DNA of 64,000 bases from Nannocystis sp. (lineage in GTDB: Bacteria; Myxococcota_A; Polyangia; Nannocystales; Nannocystaceae): assembly GCA_016712315.1 (NCBI GenBank), contig JADJRG010000013.1, forward strand, positions 124,001 through 188,000. Reading direction: 5' to 3'. The notes under the pieces are model-generated. The model was not told the origin of the DNA. It did not search any database and worked only from the letters and a program-made list of their open reading frames with translations. Of the stretch, positions 34,681 through 42,825 are shown one piece after another. The first letter of the stretch is position 1. Each line of letters opens with the position of its first letter. The position numbers and the translations under genes are program-made.

Positions 34681-34847
34681 GCGCTCCCACTCCGCCACCC
34701 GCGCGGCCCCCCTTGTGCGGGCACCGCGCGAAACGGCCCGATTCTGGCAACACGGCGGCAACCAGGACCGGGCGGGCGCGGCCTCGCGAGCGAGCCGGAG
34801 ATCGGAGCAGTGGCGCCGCGGGCCCGGGTGCCGGCCGAAGTAGTTGA

Positions 34848-35774
34848 CTACGGTATGCTACAGTAGCCGACATGCTCCATCCCCGGCGTCGGTGACCATC
34901 CCTGCGAGACAAACGAGACACACTCTGCCCCCTGCCCCTTAAGCTCGCAGGTGTTCGGAGCGTTGACGTCGCAGAAGGAGGTACATTTCTCCTCCAGGTG
35001 GAAGCAGAACCGTCCAGACCCACAGTCGTTAGAAATACATGCATCGCCGTCAATCGGATGTGGTTCCGGTTCCGATCGATCCCGTGCGCAATAAAAATAA
35101 ACACCGATCGCCGACCAGCCAAGCTCACAGACATCCAACGGGTGTTCGCAGTCCTGAGCGAGCGGATCGCACGCCTCGATGCACAACCCCCAGTCGCCGG
35201 ATTGAATAACATAGCAGTAATCATTTGACTGCGGGCACAAGGGGTCGCCGGTAGACCCCTTGCAATAGCGGCGGCACACGCCGCAGGCTTTACTGCACTG
35301 GTCGTGGTCAGAAACCTCGGCCCACCAGCACATGAGGCCCTCGTCGCAATTGTCTCCGAACCATCCCGGTCCAAGAATTTCACAATGTTCTCCATATTGC
35401 TTCGGAGCAGGATCGAGGGGGACACATCGTTCATCGACTGGAAATCCACTATTTTCCTCGTCGTACGGCCCGCACTTGTAACCTTCTGGACAATCTTGCT
35501 TCCAGATGTCGCATTGCTCGCCGGGTCCAGGACCACCCGTACACTCGGAAGACGCGCAAGTGTCCGTGCTCGTAGCTTCGGACGAGGTTATCATCCAGGT
35601 CGTCTCCGTAGGCGAAGAACTCCAGGATGTGGAAGACGCGCCACCCGTTGAAGCGCTCGTCGAAGAGGAAGTCGAGGACGTCGCGCTGTTGTTGGGGTCA
35701 TCTGGTTTCCCACACCCACTTCCCGAGATCACGAGATAGACAGCCAGGAGGAGGACTTGTTGGCGAGTCTTCAT
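34848..35774 (-). CDS. Cys-rich lipoprotein, last gene of island cargo operon 1
   Basis: 308 residues from ATG 35774, whose first base overlaps the TAA of the hydrolase gene. The signal peptide ends in lipobox ISGSGC, followed by a long Ser/Thr-rich linker (about 25-70) and a Cys-rich domain with CDIWKQDCPEGYKCGPY, CYVIQSGDWGLCIEACDPLAQDCEHPLDVC and a terminal EHVGYCSIP. It is a paralog of the chromosomal lipoprotein at 7359-8276. Base composition is visibly lower in G+C than the flanking chromosome. It is probably exposed at the surface; function unknown. Confidence 0.85.
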   Translation of the reverse strand: MKTRQQVLLLAVYLVISGSGCGKPDDPNNSATSSTSSSTSASTGGASSTSWSSSPTETTWMITSSEATSTDTCASSECTGGPGPGEQCDIWKQDCPEGYKCGPYDEENSGFPVDERCVPLDPAPKQYGEHCEILGPGWFGDNCDEGLMCWWAEVSDHDQCSKACGVCRRYCKGSTGDPLCPQSNDYCYVIQSGDWGLCIEACDPLAQDCEHPLDVCELGWSAIGVYFYCARDRSEPEPHPIDGDACISNDCGSGRFCFHLEEKCTSFCDVNAPNTCELKGQGAECVSFVSQGWSPTPGMEHVGYCSIP

Positions 35775-37567
35775 TAGGGGCCCTTCCCAATAAGTTTGAT
35801 GTTACCAAGGAGCAGGACCGCGTCGGAGCCGACATCTTCGAAGGTCTCAAACCTCAAGGTGATATTGTCGACGTCATGAATACTGACAGCCTCGCCGACC
35901 AAGGAGAGCCGAAGGACGCGTTCATCGATGACGACTTGCCGCACGAAGTCACATCCATGATAAACCAGGGGCCCTCCAATATCAACAAATTTTGCCGCAT
36001 AGTACTTGCCGCTCTTTGTGCTCGACAAAGAGACGCTCGCCCCCTCAATGTCGCTCAGGTGAGACTTGCCCAACCGCACCGCTTGGCACACGGAGAGCGA
36101 GAGTAAGGAGTAACTCTCGAGGTTTGGTATCGCTGCGAGGTTCACCTTGATCGACACAGTACACTCGTTACCACGTACAAATCCGACACGAAGCGCCCAG
36201 CCGTGGTTCAGGCCGTGTGATTCCGCCGATGGCAGGGACACCTTCTCCTGGTACGAGGTGGTTCCTTGAACGTCAGCGACAGCCATCGGAGATGCCCAGT
36301 CCACAAGGACCGTCTCGCTCGGCTCTGAGTGCATGTGCCAGATACGAAGTGTGCCGTTGATCGTGTTTACTCCCGCCATACTGGGGATGGCCTGCTGTTC
36401 CCTAATGTAGCTTCCATAGTTGGTCATGTGACGAACGTATTTTTGCAAGAACGCCACTGTATAACTCGAAGCAAACATCGAGTTCTGATAATAGTGAGAA
36501 CCGAGCTTATTGGATAGCTCCGGGCATTGCTCGGGGATTACCCCCCCTTCAACCTGGTTGACTTCAGCATATGCAAAATGCTTTGCAAGAATCGGCCTTG
36601 TCGAATTGATGTCGCCTCCACTCGTGAACCCCGCCAATTCGTAGGCCAGAACAGCCGTGCCGACCGATTTTTCACCGAGCTTGGGATTCAAACCGCCATT
36701 CGCTGATTCATCTTGATCGCCAACATCATGCAGCACCAACAAAGCATCGATCTGAGGATTTGTATAGGTGTTGCTCGTCTGGATCACGTCCGACGGTGAC
36801 ATCAGCACAACCGCGCGAAGGTTGAAGCCACTGCTGTTGACGACCGCGGGGGTTGCTGATCGGTCGACGATATAACCACCATTGCTGTGACCGAGAAGGA
36901 CGAGGCTATCAGACAAGATCTTCATGATCCCGAGGCCGCCGCTCGTGATCCAGCCCAAAAGTACCTTTAGAAGTAGCGCACTCTCCGCGAGGTCCTCCGT
37001 GCTTGGTGACGCTCCCCACTGTACTGACACAACCACAAATCCGTAGCTGGCTAGGTGGCGGCCGAGGGCTTCGTATTGAAGGTAGTATGACTCGATAGAC
37101 TCCATAAACGGTCTGGCGTGAAAAATTACAACGAGCGGGCAGTCACTGGCCGCAGAGTTGCAGTGATTCGCAGTGACCTGGGAGCCGGGCGCGTAGGCGA
37201 TCAGATGGATTGGTACGCCATTCACATCGTGATAGAACGGCGTCGGAGCCGAAGCACACGTTGGAAAGGGCCCTGGGCGTGCAGGGTCGGGTGGGATGAT
37301 CACCTCATCGTTCGGGACAAACCCGCGCCCGCGTAGGCCACTTGACTCCGCCGCCAAGGAGCGCGCTTTTGTGTAGCAATCAGGGCGCCAGGCCAGGCTC
37401 TTCGGGTCGGTGATGATGGGCTGGGGGATGTCCTCGATGCGAACGCGGTAGGCGTTCAGATCGAGCAGTTCTGGCGCGACGGCGGCGACGGCGGCGCGGC
37501 AGCGGGCCTCGAGGGCGACGGGATCGGGGCCTTGGCCGCGGTACGGAGGGCCTTGGTTAGCCGCCAT
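35774..37567 (-). CDS. Alpha/beta-hydrolase-like protein, cargo operon 1
   Basis: 597 residues from ATG 37567 (overlapping the preceding gene by 11 bases); the frame is open to 37861 but that part is antisense-like Ser/Pro/Arg-rich sequence over the neighbour. The region FYHDVNGVPIHLIAYAPGSQ...CPLVVIFHARPFMESIESYYLQYEALGRHLASYGFVVVSVQWG is a typical dienelactone-hydrolase/PET-hydrolase-like N-terminal half, and LLGHSNGGYI (G-H-S-N-G) is the nucleophile elbow. The ~180-residue C-terminal part is beta-rich. No signal peptide is seen. Lower G+C than the host chromosome. The substrate is unknown; the adjacent lipoprotein suggests an envelope or extracellular context. Confidence 0.75.
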   Translation of the reverse strand: MAANQGPPYRGQGPDPVALEARCRAAVAAVAPELLDLNAYRVRIEDIPQPIITDPKSLAWRPDCYTKARSLAAESSGLRGRGFVPNDEVIIPPDPARPGPFPTCASAPTPFYHDVNGVPIHLIAYAPGSQVTANHCNSAASDCPLVVIFHARPFMESIESYYLQYEALGRHLASYGFVVVSVQWGASPSTEDLAESALLLKVLLGWITSGGLGIMKILSDSLVLLGHSNGGYIVDRSATPAVVNSSGFNLRAVVLMSPSDVIQTSNTYTNPQIDALLVLHDVGDQDESANGGLNPKLGEKSVGTAVLAYELAGFTSGGDINSTRPILAKHFAYAEVNQVEGGVIPEQCPELSNKLGSHYYQNSMFASSYTVAFLQKYVRHMTNYGSYIREQQAIPSMAGVNTINGTLRIWHMHSEPSETVLVDWASPMAVADVQGTTSYQEKVSLPSAESHGLNHGWALRVGFVRGNECTVSIKVNLAAIPNLESYSLLSLSVCQAVRLGKSHLSDIEGASVSLSSTKSGKYYAAKFVDIGGPLVYHGCDFVRQVVIDERVLRLSLVGEAVSIHDVDNITLRFETFEDVGSDAVLLLGNIKLIGKGP

Positions 37568-37979
37568 GGCGCCCCAGGAAGTCGGCGCTGAGCTCCACCC
37601 AGAGCGGAGTGCCGCCGGTAGCGCCTTGCGTGAAGGTGAGCACGATCTTGAGAAAGGGATCGGGGTCGGTGGCGTCGGCGCTGAGCAGGCTGGGGAAGGT
37701 GCTGCTGCTGTTGGCGGTGATGCTGACGAGCGGCGTGGTTTTTGTAAACTCCCTCGGATCGACCGGCGAGGGGTTGGTCCCGTAGGCCGCGAGCACGATC
37801 GCCTGGCTGCCGGTGAGGCCAGAGCCGGCGCTGCTGTGCAGGCGTAGCGAGAGCTGGACACGGGTGCACTGTACCACGCTGAGCGCGCGGTGGAGGGTTA
37901 ACGTGTGGCTGGCGCTGCTGCCCAGCCAGGTGAAGTCAAATCGCTCCATCGTGAAGATCGGGGTGTAGATCGCGGACAT
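37557..37979 (-). CDS. Small beta-rich protein of an unrecognised family, cargo operon 1
   Basis: 140 residues from ATG 37979 with AAGGAG six bases upstream. It begins MSAIYTPIFTMERFDFTWLGSSASHTLTL and ends GGTPLWVELSADFLGRHGG. It is a paralog of the protein at 38275-38703: both share R-F-D-F-T-x-L-x-G-x-A-S-x-T-L near the N-terminus, R-L-H-(A/S)-S in the middle, and an alternating hydrophobic ending. The pattern predicts a beta-sandwich. I do not recognise the family. No signal peptide. Confidence 0.7.
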   Translation of the reverse strand: MSAIYTPIFTMERFDFTWLGSSASHTLTLHRALSVVQCTRVQLSLRLHSSAGSGLTGSQAIVLAAYGTNPSPVDPREFTKTTPLVSITANSSSTFPSLLSADATDPDPFLKIVLTFTQGATGGTPLWVELSADFLGRHGG

Positions 37980-38041
37980 GGGGTCTCCTTGAGGTTCCTT
38001 TGGTAAAGGGCGTTTTCGCGCTGTGCTGTGGATGGGATGGG

Positions 38042-38263
38042 TTAAGGGGCGTTTCGGACCGCGAGGAGCGCCGCTTCGGTCCCCTCGTGCAAGATTAGCC
38101 GCTCGCCGGGAGGCACCTCCCAGTCAGCGATCCCCAGGGCCGCCCCAACGTGCCGAGGCGTGGCCGGCGGGCCGATCGAGAGCGCCTTGTCAGGGCTGAT
38201 GAGTCCGCTGATCTGGAGCGTGACAATGGCGCGATAGCGGGTGTTGTTGGTGTAGAATGCCAT
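38042..38263 (-). CDS. 73-residue hypothetical protein, cargo operon 1
   Basis: Starts at ATG 38263, 11 bases after the stop of the 142-residue gene, with no strong ribosome binding site. The sequence MAFYTNNTRYRAIVTLQISGLISPDKALSIGPPATPRHVGAALGIADWEVPPGERLILHEGTEAAL looks like a compact mixed alpha/beta protein. Unrecognised; its placement between two paralogs suggests the three small proteins act together. Confidence 0.6.
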   Translation of the reverse strand: MAFYTNNTRYRAIVTLQISGLISPDKALSIGPPATPRHVGAALGIADWEVPPGERLILHEGTEAALLAVRNAP

Positions 38264-38274
38264 GAAAAGCTAGC

Positions 38275-38703
38275 TCAGGAGTCGCGCAGCACGAGGACGA
38301 CGCTGATCTCGACGAAAAAAGGGATCTGCGGGGTGCTGGTCTGGGTGGCGACGAGCCGGACCCGTAGGGCGGCCTGGAGGCCGGTGACTTCGCCGCTACG
38401 GAGCAGCGGCGGGGTGTGGGTGCTGTCGATGGTGACGCTGAGGAGGGGGCTGCCCGTCGCGCCTCGATCGATAAACTCGGCGGGATCTTCGTCGCTTGGG
38501 AGGGTATGGTCGAGTTCGAGCACGACGCTCTGGCCAGAGCTCATCGACGACGCATGAAGGCGTATGAGGAGCTGTGCGCGGTAATAGGCGCTGACGTCGA
38601 TCCCTGGGACGATCACCAGGGTCTGGCTGGCGGCGCCGGCCAGAAACGTGAAGTCAAAGCGGGTCATGGCGAGGAGCTGCTGTCGGGTAGATTTGCTACA
38701 CAT
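38275..38703 (-). CDS. Small beta-rich protein, first gene of cargo operon 1
   Basis: 142 residues from ATG 38703, chosen because AGGAG lies eight bases upstream and a promoter-like sequence ends about 60 bases upstream; an ATG at 38745 would put the start close to the promoter. Contains TRFDFTFLAGAASQTLVIV and LLIRLHASSMSSGQSVVLEL, shared in pattern with the protein at 37557-37979. Likely a beta-sandwich, no signal peptide, family unknown. It is the first gene behind a possible phase-variable promoter. Confidence 0.7.
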   Translation of the reverse strand: MCSKSTRQQLLAMTRFDFTFLAGAASQTLVIVPGIDVSAYYRAQLLIRLHASSMSSGQSVVLELDHTLPSDEDPAEFIDRGATGSPLLSVTIDSTHTPPLLRSGEVTGLQAALRVRLVATQTSTPQIPFFVEISVVLVLRDS

Positions 38704-38761
38704 CGGGGCGACTCCTGGCGTATCCGCCGAAGGGCTGATCTGCAAAGTGAGACACTTGGGC

Positions 38762-38791
38762 AGTGTACCCCCCCCCCTTTTTTTTTGTCAA
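38762..38791 (-). promoter_or_regulatory. Sigma70-like promoter with an all-homopolymer A8G10 spacer
   Basis: Read on the minus strand: a consensus -35 box TTGACA (38791-38786), an 18-base spacer made only of eight A then ten G (38785-38768), and a -10-like TACACT (38767-38762). The predicted start of transcription is near 38755, about 50 bases before the first cargo gene. Slipped-strand changes in such tracts alter the -35/-10 spacing and switch promoters on and off in several host-associated bacteria. Alternative: coincidence of a homopolymer with promoter-like boxes, or assembly error in the tract. Confidence 0.65.
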
Positions 38792-39189
38792 CGGGGTGTT
38801 GTATTTTTTCTCGTTCTTTTTTTGGGTTCCCCCCGCGCCGCGCGAGCGCGGTCCCGGCGAGGACGCCGCCGCGAGGGGTGGTCAGCGGTCGCGAGGCGTC
38901 GCGGGTAGGGCGTAGGGCGCCCGCGTGACGAGCGCTGCTTCGACGCTCGCCAGAAATGAGCCACCTCTGCTCGTCAAAACCGCTCCAGGCGTGAAGAGCG
39001 CGCCGGTCGCCGGCGGTCCAGCGGGCCGATGCTCGCCTCGCGCGTGCGCGACGCTCGTATATGAAGGCGGCGCGAAGGCGGGGTCGTGTACGAGGGTCGT
39101 GCACGCGGCGTTGGTCGCGGAGGCGCGCCCGCGGCGGCGCGGACGGCCGAGGCTCGGAGATGAGATCGCCGCTGGCGGGGTTGCCGTCG
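38792..39189. other. Gene-free stretch between cargo operon 1 and the KfrA-like gene
   Basis: The first 40 bases are T-rich runs (upstream of the promoter on the minus strand, resembling an UP element when read as A-tracts). The rest is GC-rich, with only low-complexity open frames (for example 38925-39215, Ala/Arg-rich) that I do not believe are genes. Confidence 0.5.
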
Positions 39190-40596
39190 TCAGCGCGTGG
39201 GCGCCTTCTTCCTAAATTTCCTGGCAAAACTCGACCGTCCCACAGAAGCCGAGTCGTCCGGTGCCCGGATGGCGTTCTGGTCTGCGACGATCGTCTTGAC
39301 CTGCGCCTCGAGATGGCGGAGCGCCTCGAGATCGCGCTGCAGCTCGGCGTTCTCAGCCTGCAAGCCCGCGAGGGCCTGCGCGTGTCGCTGCGCCTGCTCC
39401 TCGAGCGCGGCCGTCGCAGACGTCGCGGCCTGCGCGTGGGCCGTCGCTTGCTGCTCCAGCTCGCCCAACCGGCCACGCAGCTCTGCGAGCGCCGCCCTCT
39501 CATCGGCGAGCTCGCGGTCGATCGCTGACCGCGCGGCGCGCTCGTCTACGAGCTGCTGTCGAAGCCCCTCGATCACCGAGGCGAAGGTGTCGCGCTGCCG
39601 GAGGACCTGCGCGAGCTGAGCCTCTACATCAGCGGCCCGTGGATCTACCGGAGCGGCGGTGGACGTCGCCCGCCGCTGAAGGAGAGCGAAAAAATCAACT
39701 GTGCCGTCGGCGACACGACGAACAAGATCGTCGGGCAGATCCTGCTCCACTTCGAGCACTTCGGCGACCACGTTGGCGATGGCGCGGACGATCGTGCGCC
39801 AGGCGTTTTCCGAGATCGGCGCGAGCGCGGCGAGCAGGCGATGCTCGAAGGTGTACTCGGGCATCACGCGCGGCGATGGCGGCGGAGACGATGATGGCGG
39901 AGGTGAAGGCGGCGGTAACGTCGACGTCGTGACCTGCGGCGACGTTCGGGGTCGCTCCCGCGGCATGTCGCGGTATCGGCCGAGGCGCGGAGGTCGAAGC
40001 GGTGGCGGCCAGCTGGCGCCGGCCGTCGGTGACGCATCGTCGGAGCGGGGGTGCGCGTCGATGGGCGTGGCCACTGGCGGCCCATCAGTGCCAGCGTCGA
40101 GCGCACCTTCGTGAGCGCGCGATCGACGACGCCCCCGACCCCGACGACGCGCATCATGATCGTGAGCTACGTCGGAAGATGCCGACGGTGAGGCGGGCGC
40201 ATCATCGCCGGCATCGACCAGCGAGATCTCGAGCGCCAGCGCGCCCGCCAAGCGCATCACGACGTCGAGCCCGAGGGCTTCATGATCCGACTCTAGCCGG
40301 CGCACGATCGCCGCGACACCGCGACCATGACCGAGCAACGATCGCCACGTCGCGCCCTGGCGACGCCGCACCACATCAAGAGCCGCGACCACCTCGATCG
40401 CCGTACGAGCCCGCGTCGTCCCGATCATCGCCTCCATCCTCAACGGCGGCAGCAGCCGCATCACGGTGTTGAGCCGCGGCCTCCCGGAGCTCTCCGAGAG
40501 CAGCCGGCGGAGGTTGCTGGGCCGCATGCCCGCCGCGCGGGCCATCGCGGCCAGCGAGACCCCGCGTGAGCGCGCGCGGTCGCGGAGCTCCGCCAT
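39190..40596 (-). CDS. KfrA-like DNA-binding protein: N-terminal HTH, C-terminal coiled coil
   Basis: 468 residues from ATG 40596, with GGAGG 11 bases upstream (a possible ATG at 40614 lacks an RBS). Two helix-turn-helix-like blocks occupy the N-terminus: GVSLAAMARAAGMRPSNLRRLLSESSGRPRLNTVMRLLPPL (about 12-52) and a second around 75-115 (TWRSLLGHGRGVAAIVRRLESDHEALGLDVVMRLAGAL). A disordered Pro/Ser/Asp-rich linker follows (about 120-245), then a helical domain, then a long coiled coil (about 325-445; RDTFASVIEGLRQQLVDERAARSAIDRELADERAALAELRGRL...) and a basic tail (FARKFRKKAPTR). This layout recalls plasmid KfrA, which binds operator repeats and builds filament-like structures. A 300-bp repeat array lies just upstream of its start. 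Confidence 0.72.
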   Translation of the reverse strand: MAELRDRARSRGVSLAAMARAAGMRPSNLRRLLSESSGRPRLNTVMRLLPPLRMEAMIGTTRARTAIEVVAALDVVRRRQGATWRSLLGHGRGVAAIVRRLESDHEALGLDVVMRLAGALALEISLVDAGDDAPASPSASSDVAHDHDARRRGRGRRRSRAHEGALDAGTDGPPVATPIDAHPRSDDASPTAGASWPPPLRPPRLGRYRDMPRERPRTSPQVTTSTLPPPSPPPSSSPPPSPRVMPEYTFEHRLLAALAPISENAWRTIVRAIANVVAEVLEVEQDLPDDLVRRVADGTVDFFALLQRRATSTAAPVDPRAADVEAQLAQVLRQRDTFASVIEGLRQQLVDERAARSAIDRELADERAALAELRGRLGELEQQATAHAQAATSATAALEEQAQRHAQALAGLQAENAELQRDLEALRHLEAQVKTIVADQNAIRAPDDSASVGRSSFARKFRKKAPTR

Positions 40597-40734
40597 CCAC
40601 GTCGAAACCTCCATGGTTCCATGGTAGCCGTCGACAGCGGGCGATTGGGCTCACCGCGCCTACCGGAAGCGGGCTCACGATGCGCGCCGATGATCGTCCA
40701 CGCCGACCGATCATGATGCGATCCAGCTGCACGC

Positions 40735-41097
40735 GCATCATGAGCTGCATCCGTGATGCGCCCCGCCGCGTCCGCGAGGGGCCATGAACGCCCACCGCCC
40801 AGCGCGATCGACTTCGGTGCGCATCATGAGCTGCATCCCGTGATGCGCCCCGCCGCATCATGAGCTGCATGCGCATCATGAGCTGCACGCTACACGCGCA
40901 TCATGAGCTGCATCCCGTGATGCGCCCCGCCGCATCATGAGCTGCACGCGCATCATGAGCTGCACGTCGTGATGCGCCCCGCCGCATCATGAGCTGCATG
41001 CGCATCATGAGCTGCATGCGCATCATGAGCTGCACGTCGTGATGCGCCTGGGCGAGCTCGCGCGGGTCATGATCGCCACCTCGTGATGCGCCCCGCC
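40735..41097. repeat. Iteron-like array: ten GCATCATGAGCTGCA and six GTGATGCGCCCCGCC-type boxes
   Basis: Exact 15-mers GCATCATGAGCTGCA start at 40735, 40821, 40855, 40873, 40898, 40932, 40950, 40984, 41002 and 41020 (spacings 86, 34, 18, 25, 34, 18, 34, 18, 18). Interleaved are GTGATGCGCCCCGCC boxes at 40753, 40840, 40917, 40969 and 41083, plus one variant at 41039. The two boxes share the inverted heptamer CGCATCA/TGATGCG. The array occupies the gap between the divergent KfrA-like gene and the gene at 41136. It could be an operator/partition site of the KfrA-like protein or a replication origin with iterons. Confidence 0.85.
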
Positions 41098-41135
41098 GAT
41101 CACCCTCGCGCGTCGCCATCGGCTACGATGATGCG

Positions 41136-41669
41136 ATGGCACCTGCATCCGAGCCGGAGCGACGCTACCGCATCACGGTCTTCCGGCCCCATGGTTCGGC
41201 CGGCCAGCAGCGGACCGTGGCGCTGGACATCACCGCGCTCACCGCCGGCCAGCTCGATCAACTTCGCCCTCTCATCAGCGACTACCTCGGCCCCGGCTTC
41301 GTCGCCGCGGTCGACGGTGAGATCATCGCGCGCGGCCCCGCGTCCAGCGATCCGCAATCTGTACCGGCCATCAGCGCACCTCGCTACGACGACATCCTCG
41401 AACCCACGCGACGCCTCACCGAGCTCGCCATCCAACAGCACGAGTACTGCTACGCTGAGCTCCAACGGCTCCGGCGCGACTACGAGGAGGAGTTCGACCA
41501 AGAGCGGGCGATCCTGCGCACCCTCCGGCAACGCTGGCTCGAATGGGTCTGCAACGACAAGGCCCAACCCGAGGACGCGCTCCGCTACCTGGCTGGCGTC
41601 GTGCGAGATGCGCTGAAGCGGCGGGAAGACGGGACCGGCGGCGACGGCTCGGCCAGCGAACAAAGGTAG
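41136..41669 (+). CDS. Hypothetical protein with helical C-terminal half
   Basis: 177 residues, divergent from the KfrA-like gene across the repeat array. The N-terminal ~70 residues look alpha/beta (RYRITVFRPHGSAGQQRTVALDITALTAGQLDQLRPLISDYLGPGFVAAVDG), and residues ~85-165 are strongly charged and helical (HEYCYAELQRLRRDYEEEFDQERAILRTLRQRWLEWV). The start lacks a clear ribosome binding site and lies 39 bases after the last repeat box. Unrecognised; the context suggests a partner of the KfrA-like protein in maintenance or regulation. Confidence 0.6.
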   Translation: MAPASEPERRYRITVFRPHGSAGQQRTVALDITALTAGQLDQLRPLISDYLGPGFVAAVDGEIIARGPASSDPQSVPAISAPRYDDILEPTRRLTELAIQQHEYCYAELQRLRRDYEEEFDQERAILRTLRQRWLEWVCNDKAQPEDALRYLAGVVRDALKRREDGTGGDGSASEQR

Positions 41670-41747
41670 GCGCGCTCAGCCGCACGCTCGTTCGAATTCA
41701 CGGGGCCAAACGTAGGCTGTCGCCGCCGGTCCCGTACGCGGCCTCCT

Positions 41748-41957
41748 CGAGCTCGGCGGGCCGCCGGTCGAGGTGGCGGCTCGGCTGGCGATCATGGCCA
41801 TCCCCAACTGCGGCAGCCGCCGCATCACGGTCCCCGAAGCAGCCGGCGCAGGTTGCTGGGCTCCATGTCCAGCCCGCGGAGCTGTAGGTCGGGGCGCAGA
41901 GCCGTTGGCCCGCGCGGCGATGATGCCGAAGGGCCGGGCGGTGGGCCCGCGTGTTGG
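41748..41957 (-). pseudogene. Fragment of a KfrA-like HTH gene, copy 1
   Basis: On the minus strand this 210-bp segment encodes GLDMEPSNLRRLL, then after a frameshift TVMRRLPQLGMAMIASRA. Both match the N-terminal HTH of the intact KfrA-like protein (GMRPSNLRRLL...NTVMRLLPPLRMEAMIGTTRA). The frame is broken by an indel and the rest of the gene is absent. A nearly identical copy lies at 46083-46294. Confidence 0.65.
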
Positions 41958-42825
41958 GTGGCTGGGTGGGTGGCTGGTGGCTGGGTGGCTGGGTGGCTGG
42001 GTGGCTGGCTCGGCGGCCTTCCCGAGCGCGCCAGGGCGCCGTCCGAGCGCGCCAGGGCGCCGTCCGAGCGGATTCGCCCGAACGCGGCGCCGATCTGCTC
42101 GACGCCGGGGGCTCGCTGCCGGACCGTCGATCACCGAATCAGCGCCGAATCATCGCTGATTGGTCACCGATTCAACACTGATCCGGGATCCCCCCCGCGC
42201 GAACCCGCTCGGGCGGCGCGTGAACTCGCTCGGAGGGCGCACTGGCGCACTCGTGACGGCCAGCCACCCAGCCACCCAGCAACCCAGCCCCCGAGGTCAC
42301 AGCCGCCGGCAGGTCACGTCGATTCCGCGCTCTCACGGTCGCAGCCCGCGGGCCGGTCACGCCCCCTCCCTGCTCCCCAAGGTCACAGCCCGCCGGCAGG
42401 TCACACCCCTCCAGCGTCACGAGCCCGCGGGCCGGACACACCCCTCCATCGCGCTCACCCGACGCCCGCCGCATCGGCTGTCCAACGAGCGGTCGGCTGT
42501 CGGCGGTCGGCAGGCGGCGACCTAGGACGTACGACCTGTGCTTGCGGTCGGCCACCTGGAGAGGCGCGGTCGGGCGTGTCGGGCGTGTCGGGTGTCGGGC
42601 GTGTCGGGCGTGTCGGGCGTGTCGGGCGTGTCGGGTGTCGGGCGTGTCGGGCGTGTCGGGTGTGTCGGGTGTCGGGTGTCGGGCGTGTCGGGCCTATCGG
42701 GCGTGATTGCCACCAGCTCACGACGGTCAGGCTGCCCAGATCGGCGTTGGCGGAATTATCGTCGCGGGCGTGTCCCTTGGCTCGACGCCTACCAAGAGCG
42801 CCAGCGGACGACGCCACCCCCGCGA
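41958..42825. repeat. Low-complexity intergenic stretch with three tandem arrays
   Basis: Contains a GGTGGCTG-type array (to about 42010), a duplicated 21-mer GAGCGCGCCAGGGCGCCGTCC (about 42027-42070), and a TCGGGCGTG/TCGGGTG array (about 42569-42712). Open frames here (for example 41853-42956 plus and 42455-42883 minus) are products of the repeats and shadows of the kinase gene. No gene recognised. Confidence 0.6.

Noticed and set aside
40735..41097. Regularly spaced repeats resembling a CRISPR array
   Set aside because: Repeats are 15 bp with 3-20 bp of mostly repeated intervening sequence; there are no unique spacers and no cas genes, so iterons/operators fit better.
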